A stretch of 64,000 bases of DNA, taken from NCBI GenBank assembly GCA_963704505.1, contig OY969912.1, forward strand, positions 1,550,001 through 1,614,000, in the 5' to 3' direction. The stretch is from VRUE01 sp963704505. GTDB lineage: Bacteria > Actinomycetota > Thermoleophilia > Solirubrobacterales > 70-9. This document shows, one piece after another, positions 54,406 through 62,587 of the stretch. The translations under genes and the position numbers were made by a program. The stretch's first letter is position 1. Each line of letters starts with the position of its first letter. Below the pieces are notes generated by a model, which worked only from the letters and a program-made list of their open reading frames with translations, did no database searches and was not told the DNA's origin.

Positions 54406-55890
54406 TTGTCTGATCGCTTGAGCGTGACAAAGTCAAGCGCAAGCACTGTCGAAGGGCGGGCCATCACGGCCCGCCCTTTGGCGTGCCTTGTGGCCACCAT
54501 CGTCTTTGCTGTGATGGCGGTCGCCGCCGCCCCGGCATCGGCGTTCGAACCGGCGAAACCGTCGCTTTCGGGAACGAACCCGCCGTCGCCGAGCACGGCG
54601 ACCCGGCCCCTGATCCAGGGTGTCTCGAACGGGGTGATCACGGCGGTGCTCGGCCCCCGTGCGCTGAGGTTCGGGCCGATCACCAGGGTGGGGACCTCAC
54701 ACCCTGAGTTCCTGATCACGATCTTCGCCGAAGACGACACCTGTGCTGACGCAGGGTCGATCGCCGCGGAAGGCACCGCGGCCGAACTCGAGGGAGCCGG
54801 GATCCAGGTCGACGAACCCGTTCAGCTCGACCACGTCACGACTTTCTACGCGAAGCAGACCGATCCGGCGGATCCCACCCATCCATCGGGCTGCTCGACC
54901 GGCCTCGACTACCGCCAGGTCACCACTCCTCCGGGCCCACCGATCCTTCTGGGGTCAGATCCCGCCTCGCCCGCCGATGAGAACTTTCCCAACCTGACCG
55001 GGACGGCGGCGAAAGACTCGATCGTCTCGATCTACAAGGGCGAATCCTGCTCGGGAGAAGTGGTGGCGAGCGGTCCGGCCGCCACCTTCGACGAACAGGG
55101 AATCGAGGTGACCGTCGCCGACAACACGACGACCGCTTTCTGGGCGAAGGCGACGCTCGCCGGGCTTTCCTCCGGCTGCTCGAGCTCATCGCTGTCCTAC
55201 CAGGAGAAAACCGAAACGGGATCCGGTGGGGAAAACGAACAGCCCGGCGGCGAACAGCCTGGGGGCGGAGGATCCGGTGGGGAACAGCCCGGCACCGGGC
55301 AGCCCCCGGCGCAGGAAGCGCCGCGCGTCAACCCACCGGGAAACCCTGCGCAGCCGAAGCTGCACGCGGTTCCGGGGGGTCCGGCGAACGACAACACGCC
55401 TGCCATCACGGGCAAGGCTCCCGGCGCCTACACGGTGAAGATCTATGGCAGCGCCGGATGCACCGGGACACCACTTGCCTCGGGTCCCGTGGCTCAGTTC
55501 GAGGGCCCGGGCCTGCCGATCGAGGTGGCCGACAACACCACGACCAACCTCTACGGGATCTCGGTTGACGGTGGCGGCGATCGGTCCGGCTGCACGCCCG
55601 ACGCGGTGGTCTACGTCGAGGACTCGACCGCTCCGCACGCCCTGATCACCCTTGGGCCCGGGGCGAAGACGCGGCATAAGCAGGTTCTCTTCAAATTCAC
55701 CGACGTCAGCGGCGATCCCAGCGCGACCTTCAGCTGCAAGCTGGACAAGCGGGCATGGAAGCCCTGCAAGGCGCCGCTGAAGCTGCGCAAGCTAGGGCAC
55801 AAGCGGCATGTGCTGACGATCCGCTCGGTGGACTCGGCGGGCAACCAGGACCCGAAGCCGGCGAAGCGGAGCTTCAAGGTCATCCGCTAG
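54406..55890 (+). CDS. Secreted repeat protein with three Ig-like modules and a C-terminal F-x-C domain
   Basis: The TTG start at 54406 (GTG 54424 also possible) lies 5 nt after the prepilin stop. A signal peptide ends near AASAFEP. Three modules of about 85 residues share the pattern ITIFAEDDTC.../VSIYKGESCSG.../VKIYGSAGCTG..., each with a Cys pair and VADNTTT-like end. A Gly/Pro/Glu-rich linker (QPGGEQPGGGGSGG) separates the second and third. The C-terminal domain (SATFSCKLDKRAWKPCKAPLKLRKL...) is of the same kind as at 1-713. A pilus-associated adhesin is a reasonable guess. Confidence 0.7.
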   Translation: MSDRLSVTKSSASTVEGRAITARPLACLVATIVFAVMAVAAAPASAFEPAKPSLSGTNPPSPSTATRPLIQGVSNGVITAVLGPRALRFGPITRVGTSHPEFLITIFAEDDTCADAGSIAAEGTAAELEGAGIQVDEPVQLDHVTTFYAKQTDPADPTHPSGCSTGLDYRQVTTPPGPPILLGSDPASPADENFPNLTGTAAKDSIVSIYKGESCSGEVVASGPAATFDEQGIEVTVADNTTTAFWAKATLAGLSSGCSSSSLSYQEKTETGSGGENEQPGGEQPGGGGSGGEQPGTGQPPAQEAPRVNPPGNPAQPKLHAVPGGPANDNTPAITGKAPGAYTVKIYGSAGCTGTPLASGPVAQFEGPGLPIEVADNTTTNLYGISVDGGGDRSGCTPDAVVYVEDSTAPHALITLGPGAKTRHKQVLFKFTDVSGDPSATFSCKLDKRAWKPCKAPLKLRKLGHKRHVLTIRSVDSAGNQDPKPAKRSFKVIR

Positions 55891-55912
55891 TACGGGTAGA
55901 ACTCGGCGCCGA

Positions 55913-56665
55913 ATGCCCGACGCCGTCATCGCAGTACTGGCCTTCCTCGGTGGGCTGATCGCGGGAAGCTTTGCCACCGCGGTCGCCCACCGGGTGCCAA
56001 GGAGGATGCCCCTCGTTTTGGCGCGCTCCGAGTGCACGGCCTGCGGCGCCCCGGTCGCCGCCTACGACAACATCCCCGTGGTTTCGTGGGTCGTCCTGCG
56101 CGGGCGGGCGCGCTGCTGCGGGGCGCCGATCTCTCCGCGCTACCCGCTCACCGAGCTGGCCGTGGGCGCGCTCTTCGCCGCCACCGCCCTTGTCTTCCGC
56201 GACGACGCCGCCGAAGCGGCGATCGGCTTCGTCTTCGTGACGATGCTGGCCGCGATCACCCTCACCGACCTCGAGCAGCGGACCATCCCGAACAAGATCC
56301 TGATCGCCGGGGCGCTTCTCTGTATCGCGATCGCTGCACCGACGGACCCGGGAAGCCTGCCCGAGCGGGCGATCGCCGCCGCCGGAGCCGGCGGCCTCTT
56401 CTTCCTCGCGGCCCTGGCTTACCCGGGGGGGATGGGGCTCGGCGACGTCAAGCTGGCGGCGACGATGGGGTTGTTCCTCGGCCGCGCGGTCGCTCCGGCG
56501 CTGCTTGCCGCGCTGGTCGCCGGCAGCCTGGTCGGGCTGGTGATGATCGCCCGCCATGGCTCCGAGGCCCGCAAGACGGCAATCCCGTTCGGCCCCTTCC
56601 TGGCCCTCGGCGGCGTCGTCGGGCTGCTCGCCGGCGACCAGCTGATCGACCTCTACCTCGGCTGA
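55913..56665 (+). CDS. pilD: Prepilin peptidase PilD (A24A)
   Basis: The 250-residue membrane protein has the two aspartate motifs of the A24 peptidase: TDLEQRTIPN (Asp119) and GGMGLGDVKLA (Asp178). The N-terminal cytoplasmic loop carries the Cys motif as Cys41-x-x-Cys44, but the second pair reads RCCGAPIS (Cys68, Cys69) instead of CxxC. It cleaves and N-methylates prepilins. It follows the secreted protein by 22 nt and ends the plus-strand pilus genes. Confidence 0.93.
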   Translation: MPDAVIAVLAFLGGLIAGSFATAVAHRVPRRMPLVLARSECTACGAPVAAYDNIPVVSWVVLRGRARCCGAPISPRYPLTELAVGALFAATALVFRDDAAEAAIGFVFVTMLAAITLTDLEQRTIPNKILIAGALLCIAIAAPTDPGSLPERAIAAAGAGGLFFLAALAYPGGMGLGDVKLAATMGLFLGRAVAPALLAALVAGSLVGLVMIARHGSEARKTAIPFGPFLALGGVVGLLAGDQLIDLYLG

Positions 56666-56693
56666 GGCGCGGAAAGGCGGGAGAGAGGGGGGC

Positions 56694-57599
56694 TTACTTC
56701 GTGGTGAGCTGGGCGCTGGCCGAGCTCGGCGCTTCGAGCGGCGGTGCGTCGTGCGTTTCCTTGGTCACGACGTAGCTGAGATCGCGCAGTTCGAGTCGGA
56801 AGATCTCTTCGTCTTCGCCGAAGGCGAAGGTCTCGGGCACTCCCTTTTCGAGGGCGAGGAGCTCGCAGGTTTCGCCGCCGAGGAAGCAGGGGGCGTCGCC
56901 GAACACGCTCTTGACGGCGGAGGAGACCAGGAGCAGCGCCTTCTTCTTGTCTTCGGTGGCGCCGAGGAAGACGGCGGCGGGCGTCTGCTTGTCGGGGACG
57001 ACTTCGTGGGTGAGGACGGTGAGCATCCTCGGGTCGGCCTTGGCCTTCTTGCCCTTCTTGGAGACCGGGACGTAGCGGAGCTTCGCCTGCCATGTGAAGT
57101 ATTTGACGGTCTGTTCCCCGCTCGATCCGCCGTTTTCGGGGGAGGAGCCTTCGGTTTCGGGCGTGGCTTCTTCCCCGCCGCCTTCGAGCGCTTCGCTGAG
57201 CTTTGCCTTGACTTCTTCAAGCGCTTCTTCGGTGGCCACCATCGCGCCCGGTTTTTCGAATGGATCCTTCGCGGTCAGGTGCTCCAGACGGCGCTTGTAG
57301 CTGCGCAGGCCGGGGACGCTCTTGGCGACCACGGTGGTGGTCTTCGCGCCGGCGGGAGTCGAGCTGATCGCGGCGATTGCCGCTTCTTCTTCGATTTCTT
57401 CGGCGCCGCCCGATTCGCTGAGGGCGATCGGGACCGCGATGATCGCGGCGACAAGGACGATGACGAGCGGCAAGAGGTGCCGTTCGTTGAGCTCGTAGTA
57501 GATGTCCGACATCCAGCCGGGGACTTTCATCTCGCCGCGCTTGAAGCTCGGCATCTTGCTCGGCATTTTGAGCTGAGGGCCCTTCTTGAGGAAGTTCAC
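56694..57599 (-). CDS. PilP-position membrane protein of the pilus alignment complex
   Basis: The 301-residue protein has a basic N-terminus, one transmembrane helix (about residues 42-60), an acidic Ala/Glu stretch and an outer domain (about 160-285: WQAKLRYVPVSKKGKK...LTVLTHEVVPDKQTPAAVFLGATEDKKKALLLV). Sequence does not match PilP clearly. Gene position after pilM-pilN-pilO and the 4-nt overlap with pilO support a role as the fourth alignment-complex subunit. Confidence 0.72.
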   Translation of the reverse strand: MNFLKKGPQLKMPSKMPSFKRGEMKVPGWMSDIYYELNERHLLPLVIVLVAAIIAVPIALSESGGAEEIEEEAAIAAISSTPAGAKTTTVVAKSVPGLRSYKRRLEHLTAKDPFEKPGAMVATEEALEEVKAKLSEALEGGGEEATPETEGSSPENGGSSGEQTVKYFTWQAKLRYVPVSKKGKKAKADPRMLTVLTHEVVPDKQTPAAVFLGATEDKKKALLLVSSAVKSVFGDAPCFLGGETCELLALEKGVPETFAFGEDEEIFRLELRDLSYVVTKETHDAPPLEAPSSASAQLTTK

Positions 57600-58387
57600 T
57601 GTGCGCCTTCTGTGGAGGAGACCGGTTCAGACGAGACTTCTTCGACTTCGCCAGGCCCGGTCGGGCTGGCGCCGGCGGTCAAGCCCTGTCCGGGCGGGAC
57701 CAGGTAGGTGGTGACAGAGAAGTTCGCTTCGAGGACCGGCCAGCCCACTTCCGTGTTGGGGACCAGCGAGAAGCCGTCGATCGTCATCAGGCGCCCGTCG
57801 ACCGTGAGGTGTGGGTCTTCCGTATGGACGAAGCCGTCGATGCCGTGGATGAAGTCGGCGACGTCGAAGAAGCTGCCCTGGAAGTAGAGGTTGTAGGGCA
57901 TCACGTTGAGGCCGGCGGTGCCGACGCTGGCCCCGAGGGGGAGTGCCGATGCTGCGGCCTCTGTAGCCGCGGCGGCCGGAACCGTCGTCGTTTCCGCCCC
58001 GGATTCTTCAACCGGTGGCGCGGGTTCGGTGGTTGCCGCTTCGCCGGCGGCGGCACCGAGTTTGATCGCTTCGAATGAGAGCTTCGACTCTCTGGAGACG
58101 TGGCTCATCTGGACCAGGAGGGAGGCCGTTTCACCATCAGCCGGGACCGCCTTCCCGAGCACGATCAGCTTGCGGTAGTTCTTCGGGAATTCGCGGCGCG
58201 CCGATTCGCCGTCGGCCACCTGGGACTGGGCGGCTGCCAACGATGACTGAGCCGTTTCGACCTTCGTCGCCAGTTCGTCGGCTTCCTTGCGCTTCGGGCT
58301 GAGAACGGCGACCCAGAAGAGGACGGCGATTCCGAAGACGGCGAAGATCGCGATGATCAGGCGGGTGGATGACGGTGAGGCGGCCAT
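57596..58387 (-). CDS. pilO: Pilus assembly protein PilO
   Basis: The start at 58387 gives a 263-residue protein with one transmembrane helix (about residues 9-29), a coiled coil (about 32-65: EADELATKVETAQSSLAAAQSQVADGES) and a ferredoxin-like outer domain. An inserted Ala/Glu/Thr-rich loop of about 45 residues (about 110-155) is followed by LNVMPYNLYFQGSFFDVADFIHGIDGF and GRLMTIDGFSL, both typical of PilO. It pairs with PilN. Confidence 0.88.
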   Translation of the reverse strand: MAASPSSTRLIIAIFAVFGIAVLFWVAVLSPKRKEADELATKVETAQSSLAAAQSQVADGESARREFPKNYRKLIVLGKAVPADGETASLLVQMSHVSRESKLSFEAIKLGAAAGEAATTEPAPPVEESGAETTTVPAAAATEAAASALPLGASVGTAGLNVMPYNLYFQGSFFDVADFIHGIDGFVHTEDPHLTVDGRLMTIDGFSLVPNTEVGWPVLEANFSVTTYLVPPGQGLTAGASPTGPGEVEEVSSEPVSSTEGAQ

Positions 58388-58391
58388 CTCG

Positions 58392-59081
58392 CTATTCCGA
58401 TCCGCCGACGGTAGGGATCGGTGCTTCGTCGAAGGCGGCGACAATTTCGAATTCGGTGACCAGGCCGTTCTGCGGGCAGTCCGATTCGCTCGTTCCGGCG
58501 GCGTCCGTTTCTGCCGCACCGCCGGAGATCGTGCCTCGTTCGGACGACTGCATCCCGACCCGTGTGACGCCGTCGATGTCTTCCAGCGAGGAGACGAAAC
58601 GTGCCACCGCGTCCTGGCTGGCGGCGCAGCCCAGCATCTGCAAGGCCGGGCCAGGGACGGAGGCCCTGATCGAGACGGCGGCGCCGTTGTTGACGGTTAC
58701 CGCGGGCTTGACGGTGCCGGTCAGGTTGTTGAGCCAGATGTCGCTGGGCAGGATCAGCGAGAGTTCGCGCATCACCTTTTCCCAGTCGAAGCGGCTGTCG
58801 GCCAGGCTGGTCACGGTCGTCACCCTGCTCTGAGTCGCATCGCGCAGTTGGGTGAAGGAGGCGAGCTTCGCGGCCTTCGTTTCGGCGGCCGTCGTTTCGG
58901 TTCCGAGCTTGGCCACTTCGGCCTTTTCGGTGGAGATCTGGTTGTTCGTCGAGACCACGAGCGCGACACCGGCGAGCAGCAGGACGAGGGCTCCGACGAC
59001 CACGTAGGCGAGCGGGCCGCCTTTGCGGTGGACGCCGGGGCCGCGGCGCTGGTCTTCGGGAATGAGGTTGACGGGGCGCAT
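58392..59081 (-). CDS. pilN: Pilus assembly protein PilN
   Basis: The start at 59081 (MRPVNLIPEDQR) shows the invariant VNLIP motif that docks into PilM. A transmembrane helix (about residues 26-44), a coiled coil and an outer domain follow (DWEKVMRELSLILPSDIWLNNLTG). The 229-residue length is normal. It is 1 nt from pilM and 4 nt from pilO. Confidence 0.92.
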   Translation of the reverse strand: MRPVNLIPEDQRRGPGVHRKGGPLAYVVVGALVLLLAGVALVVSTNNQISTEKAEVAKLGTETTAAETKAAKLASFTQLRDATQSRVTTVTSLADSRFDWEKVMRELSLILPSDIWLNNLTGTVKPAVTVNNGAAVSIRASVPGPALQMLGCAASQDAVARFVSSLEDIDGVTRVGMQSSERGTISGGAAETDAAGTSESDCPQNGLVTEFEIVAAFDEAPIPTVGGSE

Positions 59082-59082
59082 G

Positions 59083-60168
59083 TCAGTCGTCCAGGGCGAG
59101 GCCGTAGGAGAGGGTGAGGCGGGCGGCGGAAGGCTCATCGAGGCCGTCGAGAGCCTGCGGGCGCCCGGTCTGGAAGGGCAGGCCGAGGGTCGCCTCGAGC
59201 TGGTCGCCGAGCCCGGCGATCGTGCTGCCCGGGCCGCTGAGGACGACTCGGCCGATCGGCACCGCGCCCTCCTGGGCGCCGTAGAAGTCGAGTGAGAGGC
59301 GAAGCTCGTCGCGGAGGCTCGAGACGCCGGCCTCGAGCGCGTTGCGGACAGCGGCGACAAGCGTCGGGTCGCCGGTGATCGCCTCCACCGGCTGCGCGAG
59401 GCCTACGTGGTCGATCCACATCGCGGCGTGCTCGCTGGTCAGCCCGGTGCTCGGGCCGAGGCCGGCGACGATGCTCTCGAGGCCGACCGGGGCGACGCGG
59501 GTGAAGAGGCAGGAGCGGCCCTTGGCGACCGCGAGATTGGTGGTATCGCCGATGTTGGCGAAGAGGGTGGCGGTCGGCGCGTCGCCGGGGCCGGTGGGTG
59601 CCTCTCCGACGGTTCCGGCAAGGCTTCGAATCAGTCCGAAGGCGGAAAGGTCGACGCCGACCGGCTGCAGCCCGGCCCTGCGGAGCGGCTCCAGCGAAGC
59701 TTCGATCATGTCGCGGCGGGCTGCGACGACGACGACGTCGATTTTGGGGCTGGTGCCCTCGGCGCCGGCGGACACGCCCCCGACGACGCGATGGTCGAGC
59801 ACGGCCTGCTCGAGCGGCATCGGGATCTGCTCTTGAGCCTGCGAGCGGACCGCGGCGTCGAGCTCCTTGGGGTCCTCGATCGCCGGCAGCCGCATCGTGC
59901 GGACGACGACGCGCTGGTTGGCGATTCCGAGGCGAACCCGCTTCGAGAGCTTGTTATCGGCGAAGAAGGTCTTCAGCGAGGCGGCGAGCGCCTCGGCGTC
60001 GACGACCTCGCCCTCGCTGAAGGCCTCCGGCGGGAGTGCACCAACGGCGGTCGTGGTGATCTCGGCGGTGCCCTCGGCCTTGACTTCGGTCGCGGCGATG
60101 CTGCCGGCCTCGATCTCGAGCCCGACCAGCGCCTTTTCCTTCTTGCGTGTGAGTTGGAATTCCATCAT
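59083..60168 (-). CDS. pilM: Pilus assembly ATPase-like protein PilM
   Basis: The 361-residue actin-fold protein (start ATG 60168; GTG 60192 also possible) has VGLEIEAGSIAATEVK, RQRVVVRTMRLPA-like strands (VVVRTMRLP), QIPMPLEQAVLDHRVV, VGVDLSAFGLIRSL, FANIGDTTNLAVAKGRSCLFTRVA and VLSGPGSTIAGLGDQLE. These match the FtsA-like cytoplasmic PilM that binds PilN. AGAGG lies 11 nt before the ATG, inside the shared leader motif. Confidence 0.92.
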   Translation of the reverse strand: MMEFQLTRKKEKALVGLEIEAGSIAATEVKAEGTAEITTTAVGALPPEAFSEGEVVDAEALAASLKTFFADNKLSKRVRLGIANQRVVVRTMRLPAIEDPKELDAAVRSQAQEQIPMPLEQAVLDHRVVGGVSAGAEGTSPKIDVVVVAARRDMIEASLEPLRRAGLQPVGVDLSAFGLIRSLAGTVGEAPTGPGDAPTATLFANIGDTTNLAVAKGRSCLFTRVAPVGLESIVAGLGPSTGLTSEHAAMWIDHVGLAQPVEAITGDPTLVAAVRNALEAGVSSLRDELRLSLDFYGAQEGAVPIGRVVLSGPGSTIAGLGDQLEATLGLPFQTGRPQALDGLDEPSAARLTLSYGLALDD

Positions 60169-60257
60169 CGAACGTGCGTCCTCTATCGGCACCGGGCGGC
60201 CCCCGACGCGAGGCCTGCAAGGCCAGATTCATGGGGCGGGCGGGGTCTCCTGCCGGA
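60169..60257 (-). promoter_or_regulatory. Leader of pilM, second copy of the pilus leader motif
   Basis: Read on the minus strand, the 89 nt between the minor-pilin stop and pilM contain CATGAATCTGGCCTTGCAG (60233-60215; 16 of 19 identical to the pilT-like leader), a GGCC-TTGCA-GGCC hairpin, then 24 nt later GCCGATAGAGG (60190-60180; identical). GCGTC and GACGC can pair around the Shine-Dalgarno. An internal transcript start or translational control of pilMNO is implied. Confidence 0.55.
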
Positions 60258-61889
60258 TCAGTCTTCGGTCTCGCGACCGATGACCCAGGCGGTGCCGGTG
60301 GGCTCGATGAAATACGGCGGCTCGAGGTAGCGGAGCCGGTCGTCGTAGACGTAGTTCTTGATGTACCCGGTGCCGCCCGAGGTCCCGACCGGCCCGCGGA
60401 ATTTCTGGGCGATCGCGCCTTCGACGTTGACCTTTCCGAGTTCGTTGCCGCAGTTGTAGTGGTCGACGATGAACGAGTGGTTGATCGCGAGCACGGCGGC
60501 ATCGATATTGACGTCGTTGAGGCTCGATTCGGTGTGGGTGCGGCCGCAGGCGTCGATTTCTTTCGATTCTTCTTCGTCGCGGTAAGCGGTGACCGTGTAC
60601 GGGTGGTAGACGCGGACGAAGTTGTTCGCGATCAGACCGAGCATCCCGGTGCCGGTCGGCGTTCCGCAGTTGCCGCGGCAGATGTCGCCGTTGATGATGA
60701 TGTCGTTCTGCGCTGCGATCGTGAGCTGGCCGTTGTAGGTCCCGTGGACATAGACGTTCCCGCAGGGCGAGCTGGCCGGATAGGTCGCGTTGAAGGGCGA
60801 GTAGACGGGGGAGCAGGTTTCAGTGAGGCTGTTTCCGACGTACACGACTCCATTTGTCGGGAAGGCCCGGGTAGTCGTGTTGGTCGAGCAGCTCGGTGAG
60901 GTGGTGCTCGTCTTGATAGTCGTGTTTTCCAGACAGACGTAGATCTGGCCGGTTTCCTTATAGCCTTCTTTTTCGGCAAGGGTTTTCAGCTTCGTGTTGC
61001 TGGCCGGTGGCACCAGAATCGAGGCCGAGGTCACTTTGGTCCCCGTGAACGTGGGGCTGCCCGAGCACCCGGAGGTGCGGAACCATCCCGGTGTCCGCCC
61101 ACCGATCTCGATCTGGTCGCTGATTTCGCGGCCGAAACCGGGCGTCCCGCAGACCGCGATCGTGTCGTTGGTGTGCATCGGGCCGTTGACTTTGTCGCCG
61201 GTCACGAACGAGATCACGTTGCAGCTGTCGCTGGTGCCCGGGATGTCCTGGTCGTAGCGCCCTTGTTCGTAGGTGAGTTCGCACTGTTTGTAGGCGTTGG
61301 TCAGCTTCGTGGAGGGGTTCGGATAGCCGTAGGTGACCGGGTCCGAGGTCTCGAGCTGGGTGAAGTAGACGTAGTCGAGGAAGCTCGGGCGCTTGAAGGT
61401 CGTGACGATCTGGACCTGGGAGCTGCCGGCGAAGCCGTTCGAGCGGATCCGGAAGGAGCCGGTTCCCGGGCCGCTGGTCTCGATCATCGACTTCGTCGGT
61501 TCGGTCGTCTTGCAGCTCGACTGTCCGGTCGCCGGGATCAGTTCGATCGCGTACTGCGCGGTCGCGTCACCCGGCAGCGAGCGGCGGTTGGTCGTCGTGT
61601 TGACCTGGTTCAACCCGTTCGGGTTGGGGCCGCTGCTGCTCGCCGGTGTCGTGCATTCCGACCAGTAGGCGGCGTTCGCGTACAGGTGGAACGCGTAATA
61701 TTCGACCCCGGCCTTGGCTGCCTCGTAGGCGCGCTTGCTGGCGATGTCCTTGCTGGTCAGCGGGATGTCGCCGCGGACGGCGGTGACGGCGACCAGCGCC
61801 AGCATGAGCATGAACGTGGTCCCGATCATCGTCGCGATCATCGTGAAGCCGGCCTCCCCTCCTCCTCTGACGCGTGCCCTCATTCGCAT
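60258..61889 (-). CDS. Prepilin-leader protein with a large C-terminal domain (PilX-like minor pilin/tip candidate)
   Basis: The start at 61889 (or ATG 61883) gives 541-543 residues. A short leader ends in GGGEAG/FTMIATMIGTTFMLML, a prepilin-type site whose mature position 5 is not Glu. The rest is a large Thr/Ser/Asn-rich extracellular domain with about 14 Cys, including NGPMHTNDTIAVCG, a beta-helix-like arrangement (GNVYVHGTYNGQLTIAAQNDIIINGDICRGNC). It resembles PilX/tip proteins that display the 'DUF4900' polymer-like fold. It is cotranscribed with two other prepilin-leader genes. Confidence 0.78.
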   Translation of the reverse strand: MRMRARVRGGGEAGFTMIATMIGTTFMLMLALVAVTAVRGDIPLTSKDIASKRAYEAAKAGVEYYAFHLYANAAYWSECTTPASSSGPNPNGLNQVNTTTNRRSLPGDATAQYAIELIPATGQSSCKTTEPTKSMIETSGPGTGSFRIRSNGFAGSSQVQIVTTFKRPSFLDYVYFTQLETSDPVTYGYPNPSTKLTNAYKQCELTYEQGRYDQDIPGTSDSCNVISFVTGDKVNGPMHTNDTIAVCGTPGFGREISDQIEIGGRTPGWFRTSGCSGSPTFTGTKVTSASILVPPASNTKLKTLAEKEGYKETGQIYVCLENTTIKTSTTSPSCSTNTTTRAFPTNGVVYVGNSLTETCSPVYSPFNATYPASSPCGNVYVHGTYNGQLTIAAQNDIIINGDICRGNCGTPTGTGMLGLIANNFVRVYHPYTVTAYRDEEESKEIDACGRTHTESSLNDVNIDAAVLAINHSFIVDHYNCGNELGKVNVEGAIAQKFRGPVGTSGGTGYIKNYVYDDRLRYLEPPYFIEPTGTAWVIGRETED

Positions 61890-62587
61890 GGCAAGTTGCT
61901 CCCGGTCGAGCTGTAGACCGGCGGGGTGAAGCGGAGCAGGACCGAGTCCTGGATCTCGGCGGCCCCGCTCAGGTCGGTGACCGGCCGGCCCGGCGGGACG
62001 ACCTGCATCGCGACATCGACCTTGACGACTTTTTCCGCGCGGCTGGCATCGAGCGGGACGGTCGAGCGGGTTGTGGAGACCGAGCCTTCGTTGTACGGGT
62101 AGTAGCTGAAGATCGGCACTGTGCCTGAGGTTGGCGCGACGTTGGTCATGATCGCCCGTTTGGCGATTGCCGTCGTCTCGTTGAATTCCCACTTCGGCGA
62201 GGACCCGGATTTGACCGGGTAGTCGTACTGGACCAATTCCGAGCCTTCGAGGGTGACCACGCTAAGGACGGGCTGTGGGTCGACGGCCGCGCTGTACGTA
62301 TGGACGAACTTGATCGTATCCCCGTCGCTTCCTTCGCGAATCGGCGTCACGTAGCGGGCGACGCAGGCCGAGTGGAGCTCGCTGACCACCCTGTGGACGG
62401 CGGTCCTGGTGTTCTGAGTCGAATGGACGCGATCGCTGACCCTGGTCGTCTCGTGCATTGCCGCCATTACCGCCATGGTCAGCATCAGGAAGAGCGTCAT
62501 GCCGGTCGCGATAGCGACGACCAGCTCGATCAGCGTCATGCCGCGCTGGTCATCCCGAATCGAGCGGAACCGGCGGGCCATCAGCAT
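61880..62587 (-). CDS. Minor prepilin, PilW-like
   Basis: The 235-residue protein has a leader ending DDQRG/MTLIELVVAIATGMTLFLML, a type IV prepilin cleavage site with Glu5. The globular domain (HRVVSELHSACVARYVTPIREGSDGDTIKFVHTY) is of the PilW/GspJ kind. It overlaps its neighbours by 7-10 nt. Confidence 0.85.
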   Translation of the reverse strand: MLMARRFRSIRDDQRGMTLIELVVAIATGMTLFLMLTMAVMAAMHETTRVSDRVHSTQNTRTAVHRVVSELHSACVARYVTPIREGSDGDTIKFVHTYSAAVDPQPVLSVVTLEGSELVQYDYPVKSGSSPKWEFNETTAIAKRAIMTNVAPTSGTVPIFSYYPYNEGSVSTTRSTVPLDASRAEKVVKVDVAMQVVPPGRPVTDLSGAAEIQDSVLLRFTPPVYSSTGSNLPCE

